From Tridacna crocea (lineage: Eukaryota; Mollusca; Bivalvia; Cardiida; Cardiidae), in NCBI GenBank assembly GCA_943736015.1, contig OX031065.1, positions 47,594,992 to 47,658,991 of the forward strand: a stretch of DNA of 64,000 nt, given 5' to 3'. Positions 45,024 to 56,400 of this stretch are shown here, piece after piece. The stretch's first letter is position 1, and each line of letters starts with the position of its first letter. Position numbers and translations under genes: made by a program. The notes beneath the pieces are model-generated. The model had not been told where the DNA came from. It saw nothing but the letters and a program-made list of their open reading frames with translations, and did no database searches.

Positions 45024-46016
45024 CAGCGAAATGCAAAATTCATTATCCATTGTACAAGGATCACACAAAGTAACACCAACCATGTGTATGTTCGCACACC
45101 GAGTTGACAATTACTGTGTTGAAGCTATATACAAACATTTTGTCCATGTAGTATCCCATGATAAATCTTTCTTGCAGGAACATTTTCCTATACTCTAGTC
45201 ACACAGCCACTCAGGACCCCATGCAAAATGATGCATTTGCAGGGTTCGAACTTCATTTTTTTACCTACTTGCAAATTTTAGCAAGTAGCTTTTATTTCCA
45301 CTTGCAAAATTAAAATTGAACTCGCATTTTTGTTTTTGAATCTCAGCTAGCCTACCAATTGTAAAGAACAAAATTAATGGCATGGCCAATACAAACTTTT
45401 CAATTCTATTCTGTTACGTAACCTGTGGACCGAGACAACAATCAGACAAAAAATGAATGTTGATTAATTTTTAAACCCTCGTTGAATGGTCAATTCCAGT
45501 TGAATTTCTCTCCAAAACCAAGTTAAATTTCTATAAAACTTACAACCATGGTGGACGATTTTGTAAATGAATTACGGACATATCATATTAGAATATGTGC
45601 GTGTCTGGTAACTGGTTTAGAGAGTCCGCCATATCTGACTTCCTTCTCGTTGCTATTTGTGCATAATAATAATCTTTTCATGAAATATTGACAAATTTTT
45701 GTTTTATAATCAGAGATTGAATTTGCCTACCATATTTTCAGTTTAAAAAACAGAAAACCTCAGTATAGGCTGTGAGTGCAGACGAACGCACTTGGCTCAG
45801 GAAATTCAGATAACTAACGACAACTCTGAGGCTTCAGTGGCGACATGTGAAATTATCAATGTGTTCAGACCTCGAAGGGCAATTTCAGGGCGACATGACC
45901 AGTGTTTATCCAGAATGAAAAGAATTACCCATTTTTGTATTCACATATAAAAATTAGAACATTCAGTAACCGTGACATCAGTTTCTCCTGCTGCTTTGTT
46001 TGCAAATAGCCCTGTT
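45024..46016. other. RNA ligase 3' flank
   Basis: About 1 kb without a gene. Presumed 3' UTR and intergenic DNA, with short self-complementary words near 45260-45310 (acttgcaaat/tagcaagt). No decisive poly(A) signal close to the stop codon. Confidence 0.4.
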
Positions 46017-46226
46017 TCGTAACGGCAACATTTTCCAAATTGAAAGCACTTGCAGACAACAAAATAAATGTAACTCAAAATTGAAATTTGATTCCAGCAA
46101 GGTAGAAAACATTGTGGGAAAAGGAGAAAATGCTGGTTACCAGCATTTTCTCCTTTACCCACAATGTTTTCAAAAGGCTTCTATCTCAGGGTCGTAAAAA
46201 CCGGGGATTGTTTAGGAAAGGGTTAA
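46017..46226. mobile_element. TH-A MITE
   Basis: CAACATTTTCCAAATTGAAA to TTTAGGAAAGGGTTAA; hairpin with one mismatch. Confidence 0.87.
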
Positions 46227-46894
46227 AGGAGTTGAGAGTTGTGTCCTAGAGGATTAAGCGCTTTTGCAGCATAAAGTACATTGACACAAGATTATGCTCT
46301 GAATAATTTTTAATTCATTTAATTCAGACTACATGAAATGAAAAGATACTTCTGTAAGGAAACAAAAACTTTTTACTGTGCTTTAGTCTTAGGCAAATGC
46401 ATGCTTTATTTTTCTTGATGATGATTTTTTAAACAGCGATTTGATTACATAATCGCAATTTTAATAATATTGATTTTATACTGTTATGATTTTTTTTGAT
46501 GCGCCATGTGATAAGCACCCCCTTGCCACAAAAATTCACAGTCCATCTCTGTTTTTATAGATGTATATGCTTTGTTTATTTATACAATTAAAGAAAAAAA
46601 GGATGACACAGAAAATGGCCTTTATTAATTTAGTGCTTATTTTCCGGAAAACCATTATGGTTCTCAGTTAACTCTGAATAAACATGATTTGTTCACTTTC
46701 CATTGAATAGAAACCGATAATTTTCCTATTTCAAAAATCATTCACAATCTAATTGGGTAAGACATTCAGTCAAATCGTGATATTTGAAGATGTGTGTATA
46801 AGAGGCCAGAAATACTGCATGAACTTTTTCACCACAGAATAAATGATTTGTATTTTCTCAAAATGTATTTCTTCTAAAAGATGAAGAGACATAG
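46227..46894. other. Intergenic stretch without features
   Basis: AT-rich. AATAAA on the + strand at ~46676, far from the ligase stop. Confidence 0.4.
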
Positions 46895-47350
46895 AGGATA
46901 TTTGTTTTTTTTTTTGGTGAAAGATCAAAATTTATTTCGAGTGGACACCATCGGTAATATTTTCATGAGTGGCACAGCCAAGAGTGAAAATATTACTGAT
47001 GGTGTTCACGAGATGAAATAAATTTCGATCATTCACCGAAAAAAAACCCCAAATATTCTATTTATTTCATGCTTTTAACCCTTTCTGGGAGGAGTTTTAT
47101 CAAAATCCAGTACAGCTCTTTTCCGTTATTCCCTGTGGCATACCCCTCCTGCATAGCAATATTACATAATGCGCGAGAAATCTAAGGTAAATGACGTCAT
47201 ATTTCCCATCTGGTTGTCAGGCACGTGCAGTTTACCTAGCTAGGTGACAAGAACGTGAAAATCGGTATTTTCACTGGTGATACCAGTGTAAGATCGGAAA
47301 ATATTTTTCACTGCCATTTCTCGATATCCTACCGGAAAGCATGAAATAAA
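46895..47350 (-). repeat. Dispersed repeat with internal palindrome, inverted copy 2
   Basis: Reverse of 215-700: ggtgaaagatcaaaatttat palindrome, gggaggagttttatcaaaat, tgacgtcatatttcccatct. Confidence 0.82.
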
Positions 47351-47838
47351 GTTCGTTATTATCTAGAATGTAACAATGGACTGCACAGATCAGATATCAG
47401 ACTGCACATTCTGTGTTGCCTGATCTTGATCTACAATGAAATTCAAATTACCTGAAGGCAAACGTGTAAATTTTTTACGCCATTAGCCCTCGTGCATCTG
47501 GCAATGACTGTAACAAAATAGGTTAGCAGCAGACTTTGTAACTCTGATCAAAATCAGGATTAAGGAATACTGCTCCACCTTGCTGTTACACCTTATAACC
47601 TCTGTTGTTAGTAGTGTGAAGAAATACACAGATAGGCATTTGAATTATAAGCTCTTTTGTAGACCAAGTGTCTTTTTGAGCTGTTTTGCGTAAGGAAATC
47701 AATATGATTTACTTTAGATAATAAGTTGAGTTTGTCCCCAGAAGATGATCTTTTTTTTGTGTCTTGCAGCAGGCCAGTTTTGAAACATTCTATGATCTAC
47801 TAGACCTCCGTAACATTTTCCGATATACCCGTAACTGA
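47351..47838. other. Intergenic stretch with a dispersed word
   Basis: 'gatcagactgcacattctgt ... tgatcttgatctacaatg' at ~47390-47440 recurs near 63935-63980 and, diverged, near 49870-49915. Confidence 0.5.
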
Positions 47839-48066
47839 TTAACCCTTTACCAAACAATCCCTGGTTTTTACGGACCATTAGATAGAAGCCTTTTGAAAAC
47901 ATTGTGGGAAAAGGAGAAAATGCTGGTAACCAGCATTTCTCCTTTTCCCACAATGTTTTCTTCCCTGGTGGAAAAAAATTTCAGTTTTTGAGTTACATTT
48001 ATTTTGTCGTCTGCAAATGCTTTCAATTTGGACCAGTCTAAAACTTTGTTGTTTGGTAAAGGGTCA
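47839..48066. mobile_element. TH-A MITE
   Basis: TTAACCCTTTACCAAACAAT to GTTTGGTAAAGGGTC; hairpin intact. Decayed second copy at 48085-48210. Confidence 0.9.
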
Positions 48067-48247
48067 ATTCATAGATAATTGAAAATCCCATAAAGAAAAG
48101 GGGTTTTTCACCCTATCAAACACAAAAATCATTCAAGCTCCAATTACTGTATCGGCTGCAAAATGTTTTCAATTTGGTCTAATCAAAAACATTTTAGTTT
48201 GGTAAGGAGATCATAGGTTACTGCAAATATATCTAAACTGTACAGGT

Positions 48248-48473
48248 TTAACTCTTTACCAGACGACAAAATTTTAGATTGGTCCAAATCGAAAGCATTT
48301 GCAGACAACAAAATAAAAGTGACTGAAATTTTGAAATTTGTTTTGAGAAGGGTAGAAAACATTGTGGGAAAAAGAGAAAATGGTTACCAGCATTTTCTTC
48401 TTTTCCTACAATGTTTTCTAAAGGTTTCTCTCTCCAGGTTGCCAAAAGGAGGGATTGTGTGGTAATGGCTTAA
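48248..48473. mobile_element. TH-A MITE
   Basis: TTAACTCTTTACCAGACGAC to GTGTGGTAATGGCTTAA; left arm lost GCTGG. Confidence 0.9.
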
Positions 48474-48498
48474 ATATTTGTTTCTTGGTCAAGAGATA

Positions 48499-48954
48499 CG
48501 GCGGGGAATCACGTGACACAACAACAACAAAAATGACCGACATTTGAAAAAATTCCCCAACTTGAGGTAAGAAAATCTTCAATAATTCCGTTAATACATG
48601 ACCGACTGGAATTTGGTTAGAAGCAGAGAAGGCGGAAGGACTCCAGGGATTTGCTTGATGTGTAAGATTTTTAAAACAACGCCTGATAAAAAAGTTATTG
48701 ACGAGCAAACAAATTACAAATTTTTTACCCTGGATAATTTGTTTGCTCTTAAATCACTTTTTTATCAGGTGTTGTTTAAAAAATCTAACACATCAAGCGA
48801 ATCCCCGGAGTCCTTCCGTCTTCTCTGCTTCAAACCAAATTCCAATCGGTCACATATTAACGGAATCATTGAAGATTTTCTTACTTGAAGTGGGGGAATT
48901 TCTTCAAATGTCGGTCATTGCTTTTGTTGTTGTGTCACGTGATTCCCTGCCGTG
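48499..48954. mobile_element. ~456-bp long palindrome (foldback MITE)
   Basis: GGGGAATCACGTGACACAAC pairs with GTTGTGTCACGTGATTCCC and the pairing continues to a centre near 48725. Target duplication AAGAGA(TA), 6-8 bp, on both sides. Confidence 0.88.
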
Positions 48955-49184
48955 AAGAGATAGAACACAAAAGTATAGAAGAAACTAACAACTGAAAGGC
49001 TGTTGTATTTATTAAAGGCATATAATGAACACTTCCATAGTTTTAAAACTCTGAAAAATTTACTAGATATCATACTGGAAGTAAGTTTTCAGTAAGTTTT
49101 AGCTTTATGTGGGTATACACAGTGCATACACTATATTAACCAGCTACTTATAAACTTACATTTATATCTTTTTTGTTCATTAGT

Positions 49185-49413
49185 TTAACCCCTTTAACAC
49201 ACAATGCCGACTTTTGATGATCCTGGAAAAGAAGTCTTTTGAAAACATTGTGGGAAAAGGAAAAAATGCTGGTGACCAACATTTTCTCCTTTTTCCACAA
49301 TGTTTCCTACCTTATCAAAGAAAATTGCACCATTTAAACCACAATGAAATTGTCATCTGCAAATGCTTTCAATTCGGACCAGCCTAAAATTTTGTTGTGT
49401 GGTAAAGAGTTAA
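49185..49413. mobile_element. TH-A MITE
   Basis: TTAACCCCTTTAACACACAA to GTGTGGTAAAGAGTTAA. Confidence 0.9.
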
Positions 49414-49506
49414 ATCGTCTTGGATTGAGCGAAACTTGACAATTAACAAAATTTAAGGGGTTTTCTAGTGCAAGCCTGCAAATTTGAACTCTGATGATGT
49501 AGCAGT

Positions 49507-49734
49507 TTAACCCATTACCACACAATCCCTGGTTTTGACAACCCTGAGAAAGAAGCTTTTAGAAAACATCGTGGGAAAAGGAGAAAATGCTGATAACCAG
49601 CATTTTCTCCTTTTCCCACAATGTTTTCTACCCTGCTGGGAACAAATTTCAATTTTTGACCTGCGTTTATTTTATCGTCTGCAAGTGCTTTCAATTTCGA
49701 CTAATCTAAAATTTGTCGTTTGGTAAAGGGTTAA
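49507..49734. mobile_element. TH-A MITE
   Basis: TTAACCCATTACCACACAAT to GTCGTTTGGTAAAGGGTTAA; hairpin with GCTGATAACCAGC. Confidence 0.92.
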
Positions 49735-50032
49735 GGTCTTTTATAATTCTGGAAAGGGATCAGTGGCACAGAACAATTATGCCCACGGATTCAAGCATGC
49801 TATTTCACACTTTAGTTGATAAACACGATAAAATGTGCTTTTACAGGCAGCATACATGTAAATCAGGATAAGACTGTACAAGATTGTGCAGTATGATCTC
49901 GAACTACATTGTCCAATACAGTGAGGTTTCCATTGTAAAGAGAGAGATCTGTATCCCTTTGCATTCTGATAATGATATATAAAAAAAGCAAACAGTACAA
50001 CTGTAAGTATGACCTATTCCTTTTTATCTTTA
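49735..50032. other. PSMD7 3' flank
   Basis: Probable 3' UTR. No clear reverse-strand AATAAA close to the stop. Confidence 0.4.
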
Positions 50033-50498
50033 CTACTTTTTGCTTGAGCCTCCTTTATCTTTTTCACTCTCTTTCTTATCACTATTTGCCTTTCCTGATT
50101 CCTTGTCTCCGTCTTTCTCCTCTTTCTTCTCCTTTTTGTCTTTATCTTTTGAGTCCTTTCCTTCATTTTTTTCTGCATCACGATTTTGGATCTTATTGTT
50201 TATGAGATTATGGAGTGCAATCACCGACCTAATGAGTGACGCTAAATAAACAACCAACATCTGGTCATTAGTTTTAACATACATGGCTTTCACAAATGCT
50301 TGCAGGTTGACGTCAGGCAGAAGATTGAACACGTCTTGTAACTGATAGACAATCTGGTGGTTGATAGGGAGCTGTCCCGAGACCACTTTCTGTAAATATC
50401 CATTAATATCTGTCGCATGTGAATGTAATCCCTTCAGTCCCATGAGCTGACTTGTAACCCGTTGAGACAAAGTACCCACTGTTGTGTCCTTGATATCC
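50033..50498 (-). CDS. PSMD7: PSMD7 exon 6, C-terminus
   Basis: Acceptor ATATTTTCAG|G completes Arg, then [40 protein letters not shown], and a charged Lys/Asp/Glu/Ser tail ending GGSSKK and TAG (50033-50035). Sequence upstream of 50498 in the same frame is intron and MITE, not protein. Confidence 0.95.
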
Positions 50499-53400
50499 CT
50501 GAAAATATCCAAAATCAACTGACCATTTGATAAACAATTCCAGCTTTTAATGACATTGAGAGGTTGAGGGGGCATTTGAAAACATTGAGGGGAAAAAGGA
50601 AATCTTGGTAACTTGCATTTCCTCCTTTTCTCACAGTGTTTTTCTACCAAGTGTTGTTTGGTAAAAAGTTGATAATCTATGTCAACCATTTTCTTCCTGA
50701 CAAAACTTTGTAGCAATAGGCTTTACAAACGTCACTGTATAGTTGTAACTGCTCATCATTTTGCTCAATTTGTTCATTCACCTTATCTGGAACTACAGAT
50801 TTCAATCAATTCACTCATCACCAAATGACAATATTTTAGGCTTGTCTAGGGCTCCGTATCGGTCAGTTTGATCGATACGATATTTGTATCGATACAAAAT
50901 GATCGATATTCGATATATCATATGATATTTCAATTTTCAATAAAAGAAAGAAAAACATGCGAAAATTGTGTTTGTTCTTTTTTCAACATACCTGAAAAAC
51001 AAAATAACGCAAATTTAACACTTCTAGATTGTATTGAAATTTCATAATTATGTAGGCCTAAATTAATATGAATTCTAACTAGATCTACATTTACTACTCA
51101 TTAAAAAGCTGAAAAGACAGTCTAAGAGGACTCTGATCGGACAATGTCAAGGAGACATTTTGTTGTGTCATGGGTATCCGTGGTTTTTTTTTCAACGAAC
51201 AATTTTTCATGCGTGTTAATTTCTGGATAGGTATGTTCGCATGATTCGACATAGATTTCTCAATAAGGATTAGAACTACATGTAGCATCAAAACCTGTTA
51301 TTTTACTCACGATAAACAGATAATGGCCTTTTTTGTCCATGTTTTTTCTTATGTGAGGTCTCGCGTGTGGTTAACATTTGTTATGCAAATTTCAAGTCTA
51401 TAAAATGATTTACACAATAATTTACGCGAGTTGGAACACTGATTTCAGATAATCTAATGGAAAAAGAGATTTGATTTTCGAGCCACACTTTTCGGCAATA
51501 TTAAAAGATCGACCAAATAAAATCTTAGGAAGGTTGAAAGGTCACGGCTTCAATTATTTCCATCGCTACCTCTCGATCACATCACGAGATTTTCATTACC
51601 TTTCTTTAATCAACTATATTGACCAATTATCAGCGTAAATTTGTCTGCAATCTGCTGATTGATGCATAATTTGCAGATTTCAAACAACATGACGGGGGAA
51701 CGAGAATAGGGGTATTTAGCTAATTGTCATCCATTGTGTAACGGGTACAGGGCGAGTAATAAAGAATGACGCATTTCGATTGGTTGTAAGTTTCCCAGGT
51801 AGCCACACCTACCTCTACGACTACTCGACTTTAGAGATTACCCGAAGTAAACTCGTAATGAATTTCGCCGTTAAAAACAACTAAATTGGGTATTTATATG
51901 CTTTACTTTTATTTTCTTTTGATGATCGATATTTTGTTCGATACAGAAACGTTCGATCCGATATATCTATCGAACGTAAAATACCGGTTTTTGATATATA
52001 TCGAGTACCGGTACGGAGCCCTAGGCTTGTCCAAATCAAAAGCATTGTGCAGACAACAAAATAAAAGTGAATTAAAATTTAAAATTAGTTTTGTGAAGAG
52101 TAGAAACCATTGTGGGAAAAGGAGAAAATGCTGGTTACCAGCATTTTCTCCCTTTCCCACAATGTTTTCTCAAGGCTTCTTTCTCAGGGTTGTCAAAAGT
52201 AGAGACTGTGTGGTAATGGGTTAAGGCAATGTTTTATCTGTGTTCCAATAAAGACTGAAGAAACCAAACATCTCTTGACACTGGCATTTGTTTTACACTC
52301 AACAATTACATATAACATTTTCTCAACCATTTTCTTCCTGACAAAACTTTGTAGCAATAGGCTTTACAAACGTCACTGTATAGTTGTAACTGCTCATCAT
52401 TTTGCTCAATTTGTTCATTCACCTTATCTGGAACTACAGATTTCAATCAATTCACTCATCACCAAATGACAATATTTTAGGCTTGTCCAAATCAAAAGCA
52501 TTGTGCAGACAACAAAATAAAAGTGACTTAAAATTTAAAACTTGTTTTGTGAAGAGTAGAAAACATTGTGGGAAAAGGAGAAAATGCTGGTTACCAGCAT
52601 TTTCTCCTTTTCCGACAATGTTTTCTCAAGGCTTCTTTCTCAGGGTCACCAAAAGTAGGGATTGTGTGGTAATGGGTTAAGGTAATGTTTTATCTGTGTT
52701 CCAATAAAGACTGAAGAAACCAAACATCTCTTGACACTGGCATTTGTTTTACACTCAACAATTACATATAACATTTTCTCTTAACAGAGTCTCCCTCCTT
52801 ACATATATTAAATATAACTATAAACAAGCACCCACCCCTAGCATGTTGTATTTTCGTTTCGTGCTTTCCTGTAGGTTATCCAGAAATATCGGTGAAATAT
52901 TTTTCGATATTTTATGGTTACAACCACCGAAAATACCAATATTTGTATTCTAACCCTTCATTTGAAGGCTAAAACAGTTGTTCCCACTCACTAGTTACCT
53001 AGGTAAAATGCGCTTGCCTCGCAATCAGATGTAGATACAACACACAGTAAATTACCTTGCATTTCATGGCGTGAAGTAATAATGTGATGTGTTGCTTTGC
53101 AGATGGGGTATGCCATAGGGATTAAGTGAATAGAACTGTACTGAATTTTGATTACGTCCCTCCCCATCCCCCCACACACAAAAGTGTGAAGTATCATGTG
53201 ATGGTTTTGCTTGGTATCAAGGATCACAGAAATGCATAAAGTTCCCTTTTGTCAGAGAATGGCTAAACCTTTTCCCAAACAATCCCTGGTTTTTACGACC
53301 CTGAGATAGAAGGCTTTAGAAAACAATGTGGGAAAAGGAGAAAATGGTAACCAGCATTTTCTCCTTTTCCCACAATGTTTTTTACCCTGCTGGAAACAAA

Positions 53401-56400
53401 TTGCAATTTCTGAGTTACGTTTATTTTATTGTCTGCACGTGCTTTCAATTTGGACCGGTCTAAAATTCTGTCATTTGGTTAAGAGTTAACCCTTTCCCAA
53501 ACGACAAATTTTTTACCCTTCCAAACCGCAAAGAGCTTGCAGACGACAATTTTAGATTCAGAGAAAATGGCAGAAAGTTCTAAAAAAGGATAGAAAACAC
53601 TGTGGGAAAAAGAGAAATTGCTCGTTACGAGCAATTTCTCCTTTTCCCACAGTGTTTTCAAAAGACTTTTACTGCAGACACGTAAAAACCAGGGCTTGTT
53701 TGGGAAAGGGTTAAGTGTTTGTATGGCACAGAGATACCTGAGAAGATGTTCAACACCGACTTCCTCTGCTTCTTCAGCTCCAATCTCACTCGGTACATGA
53801 TCAAAGGTTTTGGTTGTTGGAGTCCCATCCTAAATACAAAAAAAAATTTCAATAAAATCTCACTGATTGTACCCTTTTTCACCACAGAAACCAGCCTTGA
53901 CCCTTTTCCGAGCAATCTCCAGTTTTAGCAGCAACCTTGGCGTAACAGCCTTTAGAAAAACATCAAGGGGAAACATAAGCTTCTCCTTCTTCTGTAATGT
54001 TTCCTACCACTTCCAAGACAATTTTCATTACTTGAGCCACATTCACCATGTTACCTGCAAATGCTTTTAACCATTTCCCAAACAATCCCTGGTTTTTACA
54101 GGTCAGGAATAGAAGCATTTTGAAAACATTGTGGGAAAAGGAGAAAATGCAATGGTACCCAGCATTTTCTCCTTTTCCCACAATGTTTTCTACCCTATCT
54201 GCCTTTTGGGAATGGGTTAATAACTTAATATAGACTAGTCTACAATTTTGTTGTGTGGTAACACGTAAGGCATCAACATCTAGATGTTTATGAAAACAAG
54301 GCTATTTCTTTGCCAAAAGACGCTATTTTTCTGCTGATGACAGTCTCTGTATTTTATTTGTGAGAAACCTATTAGTCAAGAGGTAGTAAATTGTATTTGA
54401 TAAATGAAAGTGTTTTGGCTTGACTGGTTCCTCTGCTACTTCCAACAGTATTCAAGTCGCATCATAGCGATAAATAGGGATTTAAAACCTCTTCAAATAC
54501 TAAAAAGAGCTTCGTGTTGCCTTATAATAGGACGTTCCCATATGACCAATTCTGCTTACACGGACACAGGCGAAAATGTACTTTTTGCAAATCTGTTTAG
54601 TACTGTCTTGAAAAGTAACATTATATCCATTTGTCACATAACCTCCCTTGTTTTCAGTGTAATATACCCTTTACAAATTTTCTTATAGATATATATTTGA
54701 TATCACATTTGTGCGACATCATTTTTGACATAATTTTGTACGTATTTCATAAAAGTGAATGGGTCGTATCCATGGATATAACTGCGGAAGCATCTATGTT
54801 GTTTCACAGGTGTACAGGTGTGCTTGTAATCATGTAGACAGAATAGTAGGGCTGGTTCAACTAAACTCCAATCACATATTTGAATAACATTGCAGATGTA
54901 TAGAAAGTTCAAAGATGGTTTTCACACAAGTGTACTGGTATGTACTTACATCATGGACCTCTTCCACCATTATATAAGCTTCTGTTGGAAGGCCTAAATC
55001 CTTTGGTTTGGCATCTATAACAACAAGAACCTGAAATATATGAGCAAAGTCTCTGCACAGATTCTGATTTAATCTTGAGATGGAAATTAAAATAGGAGTT
55101 TTTGTCTGTTTGATGTTAACCCTTTGACACGCAAGGCATTTCTATGGTATCTCTAACTGACCCTAGAGAACAGCATGGATGGAGCATAGAAAACATTGTG
55201 GCAAAAGGTGAAATTGCTCGTTATGAGCAATTTCACCTTTTGCCACAATGTTTTCCAAAGGCTGCTACAAGCAATGTGTAGAAATGAGTATCTATGGAGT
55301 AAAGGGTTAAATGCTATTTGAACCAACATGTCTAGTACCAAATTGTACTGGCTAACTATCAGCATTATCAAGCTAAGATAATGGGAGTAAATCCTGTTTG
55401 CATTTCCTTTCATCATTCTGTTGAAATGATGTTGGTGGAAAATGAGATTCAAAATTGTGACTATTGCATTTTTATCCCTTTGCTTTGAACCAAAAACTTT
55501 TGGATTATAAATCAAATGTGGTACCCTAGCCACTAAACAATGTAGGACTCCATCAAAAAATAAAGAACCACCTTTGTCTGCAAGTTCTGTACACCTTTGT
55601 ATGCAAGTTCTGTAAACATTGACCATGAAAAAACAGCTGAGGCTGTGCACAGCAGGTGAGAATGCCATTAACCCCTAGGGTATTGTATGAACCATACAAA
55701 TATTTTCAGTCTAGAAGAGGCTATGATAAATGCAATACTTTATGGTTACTTTTGTCCAAAACTGCTCAACAGAGCTGAAAGTGAGGATCATTCTCATATT
55801 ATGTCTGCACAAGTTTTGTGCAGTCTGATCTCTGTCTCAGTGTTCCCATTAGCTTTTTATTTCAAGGGTACACTTACCCCCTGAGCTGTGAGTCGGGGGG
55901 GGGGGGACAAGATTTCATATTTGGGGGTATGACAAAAAACAAAAATGGTTCTCAATTAGAGGTAAAATAATCAATATTGATGATTTGAAGCATAAAAATC
56001 TGTTAAATTAACCCTTAACCAAACGACAAAGTTTCAGACTGGTCCAAATCGAAAGCTGTTGCAGACGACAAAATAAACGAAACTCAAAAAATGAAATTTG
56101 TTTCCAACAGGGTAGAAAACATTGTGGGAAAAGGAGAAAATGCTGGTCACCAGCATTTTCTCCTTTTCCCAAAATGTTTTCAAAAGGCTTCTATCTCAGG
56201 GTCGTGTTTGGTAAAGGGTTAAGATATCTGTGGAAATTTACTGCCTAAAGTTATTAAAAAGCTGAAAAGATAGCCTGAAATGACTCTGATCGGACTATGT
56301 CAAAAGGAACATTTTGTTGTGTTATGGGTTTTCATGGGTTTTTTCTTTTTGCACTGAGCAATTTTTTCATGAGCATAATTAATGGAAAAGTACCGGTATT

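Larger units (their letters stand above)
50684..52785. repeat. Tandem duplication in PSMD7 intron 5
   Basis: Unit A (50684-52323) and unit B (52324-~52785) share 'ccattttcttcctgacaaaa', 'atctggaactacagatttca', one TH-A MITE, and 'gttttatctgtgttccaata'. Unit A is 1.18 kb longer because of the hAT-like insert. Confidence 0.92.

Noticed and set aside
50499-50716. N-terminal extension of the PSMD7 last exon in the same frame
   Set aside because: It crosses a clear acceptor (ATATTTTCAG) into a decayed MITE; the protein family continues from exon 5 instead.
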